NCBI GenBank assembly: GCA_964577615.1
Contig: CAZNZW010000024.1
Coordinates: 1 to 44,059 of the forward strand
Length of the DNA: 44,059 nt
From: QNYZ01 sp964577615
Lineage (GTDB): Bacteria > Desulfobacterota > Desulfobacteria > Desulfobacterales > QNYZ01
Reading direction: 5' to 3'
The notes beneath the pieces were generated by a model, which saw only the letters and a program-made list of their open reading frames with translations, had not been told where the DNA came from and did no database searches. Positions 39,355 through 44,059 of this stretch are shown here, one piece after another. Made by a program: the position numbers and the translations under genes. Every line of letters begins with the position of its first letter. Positions within the stretch are counted from its first letter, which is position 1.

Positions 39355-40735
39355 AGTACTTCTAGTTGAAGACGAGGCCCGCATGCGGCAGGTTATCATG
39401 ATGCAGCTGAGCGATCTTCCCCTGTCCTTCGTTGAAGCCGGCACCGGTCAGCAGGCCCTGAACCGACTCGATCAGGATGATTTCAGCCTGGTGATTACCG
39501 ACCTGAAACTGCCACAGGTCAACGGAATGGATCTGCTCAACCATATTAAAAATCAGACGCCCGAGCTGCCGGTCATCGTTATAACCGCCTACGGCTCCAT
39601 AGAGAACGCCGTCCAGGCCATTCGCCAGGGTGCCTTTGACTATGTGACCAAACCCTTTGAAGAGGAACGGCTCCGGGGGTGTGTTAAAAAGGCGCTTAAA
39701 ATCAGCCGGCTGATGTCCCAGGTTCGGTATTTGCGCGAAGAGATCGAGGGAAAATACCACTTCGATAACATCCAGGGCGCATCCCCCGAAATCTGCCGTG
39801 TACTCAATCTGGCCGGAGAAGTTGCCGGTACCAACACGACTGTGCTGATTACCGGTGAAAGCGGTACCGGCAAGGAATTGCTCGCCAAAGCCATCCATTT
39901 CAACAGCCACCGGGTCGATGACCCCTTTTTACCCATCAACTGTGCCGCCATTCCGCCCACCCTGCTGGAGGCGGAACTCTTTGGATACGAACCCGGCGCG
40001 TTTACCGGCGCCAGCCATCGTAAAAAAGGAAAATTTGAGCTGGCCTCCGGCGGGACCCTGTTTCTTGATGAAATCGGGGATATGGGCCTGGACGTACAGG
40101 CCCGGCTGTTGCGGGTGATTGAATCCCGGCAGTTTTTTCGCCTTGGCGGCACCCGCAGTATTGATGTGGATGTCCGGATTATATCGGCGACCAATAAGGA
40201 CCTGAACAAAAGCGTGGCATCGGGCCGGTTCCGTGAGGATCTTTTCTATCGCCTGAATGTTTTCCCTATCCACATCCCGCCACTGCGGGAACACAAAGAT
40301 GACATCCCCGTGCTGTGTGATTATTACGCGAATCAATTTGCCACCGCGCTTGGAAAAAAAACGCCGGCGATCAGCCAGGCAGGAATAAAAATGATGCGGG
40401 CCCACCCGTGGCACGGCAATGTCCGCGAATTAAAAAATGTAATTGAACGCGCCATGATTCTCTGCAAAGGGGACCAGATCACCTCCTCGCATCTGGTCCT
40501 GCAGCAATCCGCCCAGCCTGCGTTTGACCCGTCGGATCTCGACGCTCTGGCCGATGCGCTCATTGATGCGGGCGGTGTGGATATCAAAGATCTGGAAATT
40601 CGGCTGCTGCGCCATTCCATTCGTCAATCCGGTTACAATGTCTCCAAGGCGGCCCGGCTTCTGCGTCTGACGCGCCCGACCCTGCGCTACCGTCTCGACA
40701 AGTATGGTATATCCGGTGATTTTTCAGGAGGGTGA
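39344..40735 (+). CDS. NtrC-class sigma-54 response regulator
   Basis: The 463-aa protein has a receiver domain (1-120) with acidic pocket 'LLVEDE' and phosphorylated Asp53 in 'LVITDLKLP', a sigma-54 AAA+ domain (about 140-375) with Walker A 'GESGTGKE', intact GAFTGA in 'GAFTGASHRKKG', Walker B 'GGTLFLDEIGDMG', and a Fis-type HTH at the C-terminus ('YNVSKAARLLRLTRPTLRYR'). It is translationally coupled to the Cache kinase. Candidate targets with sigma-54 elements are the pilZ gene just downstream (40892) and, more weakly, the binding-protein/symporter operon (35144). Confidence 0.95.
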   Translation: MAHKVLLVEDEARMRQVIMMQLSDLPLSFVEAGTGQQALNRLDQDDFSLVITDLKLPQVNGMDLLNHIKNQTPELPVIVITAYGSIENAVQAIRQGAFDYVTKPFEEERLRGCVKKALKISRLMSQVRYLREEIEGKYHFDNIQGASPEICRVLNLAGEVAGTNTTVLITGESGTGKELLAKAIHFNSHRVDDPFLPINCAAIPPTLLEAELFGYEPGAFTGASHRKKGKFELASGGTLFLDEIGDMGLDVQARLLRVIESRQFFRLGGTRSIDVDVRIISATNKDLNKSVASGRFREDLFYRLNVFPIHIPPLREHKDDIPVLCDYYANQFATALGKKTPAISQAGIKMMRAHPWHGNVRELKNVIERAMILCKGDQITSSHLVLQQSAQPAFDPSDLDALADALIDAGGVDIKDLEIRLLRHSIRQSGYNVSKAARLLRLTRPTLRYRLDKYGISGDFSGG

Positions 40736-40758
40736 ATAGCAGCCTTGTCCGGATAGTA

Positions 40759-40778
40759 ATTGTTATTCGAATTACAAT
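40759..40778. promoter_or_regulatory. Near-palindrome, candidate UAS for the NtrC-class regulator
   Basis: ATTGTTATTCGAATTACAAT pairs with itself at 9 of 10 positions around TTCGAA. Its centre lies about 150 bp upstream of the predicted sigma-54 start, within the normal enhancer range. It is 24 bp past the end of the regulator gene. Role inferred from symmetry and position. Confidence 0.5.
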
Positions 40779-40891
40779 ATGAATTGGTTTTATTTCTCCG
40801 CCCGCCTGCGCCTTCCAGGTACCTCTTATTAAGTATCTTATATATTTATCAAATTACACTACCCGTGTCACTATAATTTTAAAATATAATT

Positions 40892-40907
40892 TGGCATCTA
40901 TATTGCA
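40892..40907 (+). promoter_or_regulatory. Sigma-54 promoter upstream of pilZ
   Basis: TGGCATCTATATTGCA matches TGGCAC-N5-TTGCW with one change, the same C-to-T as in the promoter at 9106. The predicted start is near 40919. It follows directly after a sigma-54 response-regulator gene and faces the PilZ gene at 41075, with no other gene between. Confidence 0.8.
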
Positions 40908-41074
40908 TTTTAACTGAGACATTGGATGCAATACATACAGTGGTGATATCTATGTGTTCATTCTTCATCAAAAAACAAGTTTGGGGATCCCCCTCGCTGT
41001 TGACCGAAATCCCCATTCTGATTTTCTAAGAACCGAATGAAGACAAATGGCACGCTTAAAGGACGCTTACACTT

Positions 41075-41634
41075 ATGGAAAACCCCAAATTAGACACAAC
41101 GCCACCTGTCATCGGCAAAAGAATAAATAATCGTTTTCCGGTCCTCAATTGCCGGGTTCAACTCAAGGCAAAGAAGATTATGGGACTGTTCGGTAAAAAA
41201 TTCTACCACTTATCACTGATCGATTTAAGTACAACCGGTATCCAGGTGATTTCCAGCCAGAAACTCAACCACCGCCGAAAATATGNNNNNNNNNNNNNNN
41301 NNNNNNNNNNNNNNNNNNNNNNNNNNNNNNNNNNNNNNNNNNNNNNNNNNNNNNNNNNNNNNNNNNNNNNNNNNNNNNNNNNNNNACAACCGGTATCCAG
41401 GTGATTTCCAGCCAGAAACTCAACCACCGCCGAAAATATGACATTCTTATCCAGACCCCTGCCTTTCGCCGCCCGATATCAACCAAGGGGAGCATCGTCT
41501 GGAACCAGCCGTTTATCGGCAGGGATAATACCCAATACTATCGGGTTGGCATTGAATTTACATATTTCAAGGAAATGTCCATAAAACGGCTCCAGGCACT
41601 GGAAATGAGCCCGGAGTTGCGAAAAGTGGCCTGA
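41075..41634 (+). CDS. PilZ-domain c-di-GMP-binding protein (interrupted by assembly gap)
   Basis: As given, the frame contains 100 Ns and a duplicated 55-bp segment. Joining 41075-41285 directly to 41441-41634 gives an uninterrupted 134-aa protein. It has the PilZ c-di-GMP motifs: RxxxR as 'RINNR' (about 16-20) and DxSxxG as 'DLSTTG' (about 50-55), followed by 'VGIEF'. It is a stand-alone PilZ domain. Such proteins relay c-di-GMP to motility, secretion or polysaccharide machinery; its partner is unknown. The sigma-54 promoter upstream suggests control by the receptor-linked two-component system. ATG 41075 has only a weak ribosome-binding site. Confidence 0.82.
41231..41440. other. Scaffold gap with duplicated 55-bp contig ends
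   Basis: Bases 41231-41285 and 41386-41440 are identical over 55 nt and flank exactly 100 Ns (41286-41385). An exact overlap of that size is what a de Bruijn-graph assembler leaves at contig ends when k is 55. The true sequence probably has one copy and no gap, which restores the PilZ frame. Confidence 0.9.
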
Positions 41635-41713
41635 TACCCGGTAGAAATTAAGATATTTTAAACAGGCATCACCTATTTAACAACTCGACCCCTTGCCGGT
41701 TTTCAGGTTAAAA

Positions 41714-44059
41714 TCAAATCCGCTGTTCAGCCAGCACGTCACGTAAAAATCTTCCTGTGTGGCTTTTGTCCATCCGTGCGATTTTTTCCGGTGCTCCCGT
41801 TGCCACGATCCGGCCGCCCTTATCGCCCCCTTCAGGCCCCAGATCGATAATCCAGTCCGCTGTTTTGATGACATCCAGATTGTGTTCGATCACTACGACC
41901 GTGTTGCCGTTATCCACCAGCCGCCGCAACACGATGAGCAACATTTTGATGTCCTCGAAATGAAGTCCGGTTGTCGGCTCATCCAGAATATACAATGTGT
42001 TGCCAGTATCGCGTTTGGCAAGTTCCCGGGAAAGTTTAATCCGCTGGGCTTCGCCACCGGACAGGGTGGTGGCCGGTTGTCCCAGCTTGATATATCCCAG
42101 TCCCACATCCAGCAGCGTGTCGAGAATCGACCGGATGCGGGGGTGATGGGTAAACAGATTCCGGGCCTGACGCACCGACAGGTTGAGCACATCGGCAATC
42201 GTGTGATCCTTGTATTGTATCTGGAGAGTGGCCTCGTTAAAGCGTCGTCCCCGGCAGACCTCACAGGGCACATAGACATCGGCCAGAAAATGCATTTCCA
42301 CGCGGATGGTGCCATCCCCCCGGCAGGATTCACAGCGTCCGCCTTTAACATTGAACGAAAAACGCCCTTTTTTGTATCCCCGCGCCCGGGCTTCGGGCAG
42401 CAGGCTGAACAGCTCCCGGATGAGATCGAACACCTTGGTATAAGTGGCTGGATTGCTGCGGGGGGTCCGGCCAATGGGCCGCTGGTCGATATTGATTACC
42501 TTGTCCAGTGCCGACAGCCCGGTCACACCGCTGTTTTTTCCCTCGGATAGAGAAGCGCCATTCAGCCGATGCGCCAGTGCCGGGTAAAGAATCTGATTGA
42601 TCAGCGTCGACTTGCCCGCCCCGGAAACCCCGGTCACCGCCACCATCAACCCGAGGGGAATCCTGACAGTGATATTCTTCAGGTTATTCTCCGCGGCCCG
42701 GGCGATCGTGACCCAGCGATTACCGGTTTGGCGGGGCGTCACCCGGTTTGGCGGCACATCGATCCGTTCTTTCCCGCTGAGATAACGACCGGTTAAAGAG
42801 GCCCGATTGGCACGAATATCCCGGGGCGAACCGCAGGCGACAATCTGGCCACCCAGCAGCCCCGCCCCCGGACCGATATCGACAATCCAGTCCGAAGCCG
42901 CCATGGTTTCCCGGTCGTGTTCGATGACGATGAGGGTATTGCCGATATCCCGCAGGTGGCTCAGCGTTTCAAGCAGCCGGATATTGTCCCGCTGGTGAAG
43001 CCCGATGGAGGGTTCGTCGAGGATATACAAAACCCCGGTCAGTTCGGCCCCCACCTGGGAGGCCAGCCGGATCCGCTGGGATTCACCGCCGGACAGGGTT
43101 GGTCCCTTGCGATCCAGAGTCAGATAGTCCAGCCCCACATTGATGAGAAAACCGAGGCGGTTGACGATTTCCTTGATCAGTTCAATGGCAATCCGTTGGC
43201 GATTACCGGTCAGACGAAGGGACACCAGGAAACGATGGGCTTCGGCGATACTCATCAAGGTGACATCGATAATCGACTGCCTGCCCACACGAACATTGAG
43301 GACCTCGGGTTTGAGTCGTTTCCCGCCGCAGACGGTACAGGTGCGGGAAGACATGAATCCCGCATAATACTTCTTCTGGCTTTCGGACCGGGTCTGTCGA
43401 TAGCGGCGCATCATACTGTTCATCAGCCCTTCCCAGGTGGTTGTGAACTCGCCGTGGATTTTTTCCGACTGCCAGTTGACCGTCATTTCCCGGCCGGCGG
43501 AACCTTTAAGTATCAGTCGGCGATGTCTGGCCGGTAATTTTTTCCACGGGATATCAAAATCGACCTGCCACTGGTCCGCCATGGCCGCCAGCTGCCGGCC
43601 GCCCCAGGAACCGTTCTCGCGATCCGGATGGAGGAAGTAGTTGCGCCAGGGTACCACCGCCCCCTGACGGATGGTCAGGGCGGGGTCGGGAATAAGTTTT
43701 TTTTCGTCAATGGCCATGCGGATGCCAAGCCCGTTACATGCCGGGCACATGCCCTGGGGCGAATTAAAGGAAAAGAGCGGCGGATCGAGTTCCGGATAGG
43801 CGATCCCGCAGCAGGAGCGGGCTTCGCTCAATTTCAGATCCTCGCGGCCTTCCACGTGGACGATGATGACGCCCTGTCCCATTCTCAGCGCCGCCTCCAC
43901 CGAATCGGTCAACCGTTTACGAAATCCCGGTCCCTTTTTCATTACCAGCCGGTCAACGACCAGCTCGATTGTATGCTTTTTGTGTTTCGGCAGCCGGCCG
44001 ACGTCTTCAATCGCCCGCACCTGGCCATCCACCCGGACCCGGGCAAAACCTTCCTTCTG
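41714..44059 (-). CDS. uvrA: Excinuclease ABC subunit A (5' truncated by window)
   Basis: The frame runs to the right edge, so the N-terminal ~160 residues with the first Walker A are missing; 781 residues remain. Visible are the UvrB-interaction/insertion region ('GFARVRVDG' onward), zinc-binding pairs 'CPACNGLG', 'CTVCGGKR' and 'CESCRGDGTI...CEVCRGRRFN', two ABC signatures 'LSGGESQRIRLASQ' and 'LSGGEAQRIKLSREL', second Walker A 'GVSGAGKSTL' and Walker B 'LYILDEPTTGLH'. UvrA scans DNA for lesions and loads UvrB. It converges with pilZ, with a 79-nt gap that holds no clear terminator. Confidence 0.97.
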   Translation of the reverse strand, partial: QKEGFARVRVDGQVRAIEDVGRLPKHKKHTIELVVDRLVMKKGPGFRKRLTDSVEAALRMGQGVIIVHVEGREDLKLSEARSCCGIAYPELDPPLFSFNSPQGMCPACNGLGIRMAIDEKKLIPDPALTIRQGAVVPWRNYFLHPDRENGSWGGRQLAAMADQWQVDFDIPWKKLPARHRRLILKGSAGREMTVNWQSEKIHGEFTTTWEGLMNSMMRRYRQTRSESQKKYYAGFMSSRTCTVCGGKRLKPEVLNVRVGRQSIIDVTLMSIAEAHRFLVSLRLTGNRQRIAIELIKEIVNRLGFLINVGLDYLTLDRKGPTLSGGESQRIRLASQVGAELTGVLYILDEPSIGLHQRDNIRLLETLSHLRDIGNTLIVIEHDRETMAASDWIVDIGPGAGLLGGQIVACGSPRDIRANRASLTGRYLSGKERIDVPPNRVTPRQTGNRWVTIARAAENNLKNITVRIPLGLMVAVTGVSGAGKSTLINQILYPALAHRLNGASLSEGKNSGVTGLSALDKVINIDQRPIGRTPRSNPATYTKVFDLIRELFSLLPEARARGYKKGRFSFNVKGGRCESCRGDGTIRVEMHFLADVYVPCEVCRGRRFNEATLQIQYKDHTIADVLNLSVRQARNLFTHHPRIRSILDTLLDVGLGYIKLGQPATTLSGGEAQRIKLSRELAKRDTGNTLYILDEPTTGLHFEDIKMLLIVLRRLVDNGNTVVVIEHNLDVIKTADWIIDLGPEGGDKGGRIVATGAPEKIARMDKSHTGRFLRDVLAEQRI

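Larger units (their letters stand above)
40736..41074. other. AT-rich control region upstream of pilZ
   Basis: This 339-nt region contains a 20-bp near-palindrome (40759-40778), a sigma-54 promoter (40892-40907) and, in the predicted leader, a GGGGATCCCC palindrome (40983-40992) with an alternative stem TGGGGAT/ATCCCCA (40982-40988 with 41009-41015). No open frame with coding support is present. The ~155-nt leader is long enough to hide a small RNA, but nothing recognisable was seen. Confidence 0.7.

Overview
The window looks like chromosomal DNA of a strictly anaerobic, Gram-negative Desulfobacterota-type bacterium (Desulfobacterales-like). This is an inference from gene content: MttB-family methyltransferases with a corrinoid protein, sigma-54 regulators, a FadH-like reductase, YcaO-TPR and Cache-domain kinases, moderately high GC, and dense operons with AT-rich control regions. 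No rRNA, tRNA, CRISPR array, prophage or intact insertion sequence was seen. One 100-N scaffold gap lies at 41286-41385, and the genes at both window edges are cut.

Layout. (1) 1-5430: the C-terminal membrane part of a Pls-type (poly-lysine synthetase-like) NRPS, translationally coupled to a repeat-rich Gly/His/Asp protein ending in a subtilase domain, then an ECF sigma factor and its membrane anti-sigma factor. (2) 5517-7259: a YcaO-TPR fusion. (3) 7376-19009: a sigma-54 activator followed by a nine-gene operon: MttB-like methyltransferase, ornithine cyclodeaminase-like reductase, second MttB-like methyltransferase, LivK-G-F-H-M transporter and corrinoid protein. Its control region shows, in order, an 18-bp perfect palindrome, a consensus IHF site and a sigma-54 promoter. 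I read it as an uptake and demethylation island for an N-methylated amine or betaine. (4) 19086-24644: two dynamin-like GTPases with a ParA-type ATPase, a YqgE/AlgH protein and a small Cys-rich protein. (5) 24789-31884: housekeeping and stress genes (PHP phosphoesterase, ArfB, YfcE-like phosphodiesterase, FadH, CopA, a CopZ-like chaperone), with a cloverleaf-like inverted-repeat element between fadH and copA. (6) 32122-41634: a putative acidic amino-acid sensing and uptake locus. On the minus strand are a periplasmic family-3 binding protein and a DAACS symporter carrying the acidic-substrate residues. Divergently on the plus strand are a GluR0-type ligand-gated K+ channel, a TPR lipoprotein, a Cache-HAMP histidine kinase and an NtrC-class regulator, all overlapping. 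A PilZ gene with its own sigma-54 promoter follows. (7) 41714-44059: the C-terminal five-sixths of uvrA.

The two most notable systems are the prokaryotic ionotropic glutamate-receptor homologue co-transcribed with a two-component system beside a glutamate-type transporter, and the sigma-54-controlled methyltransferase operon that uses a branched-chain-amino-acid-type ABC transporter. The N gap in the PilZ gene appears to be artefactual: the two contig ends share an exact 55-bp overlap, and merging them restores an uninterrupted 134-residue PilZ protein.
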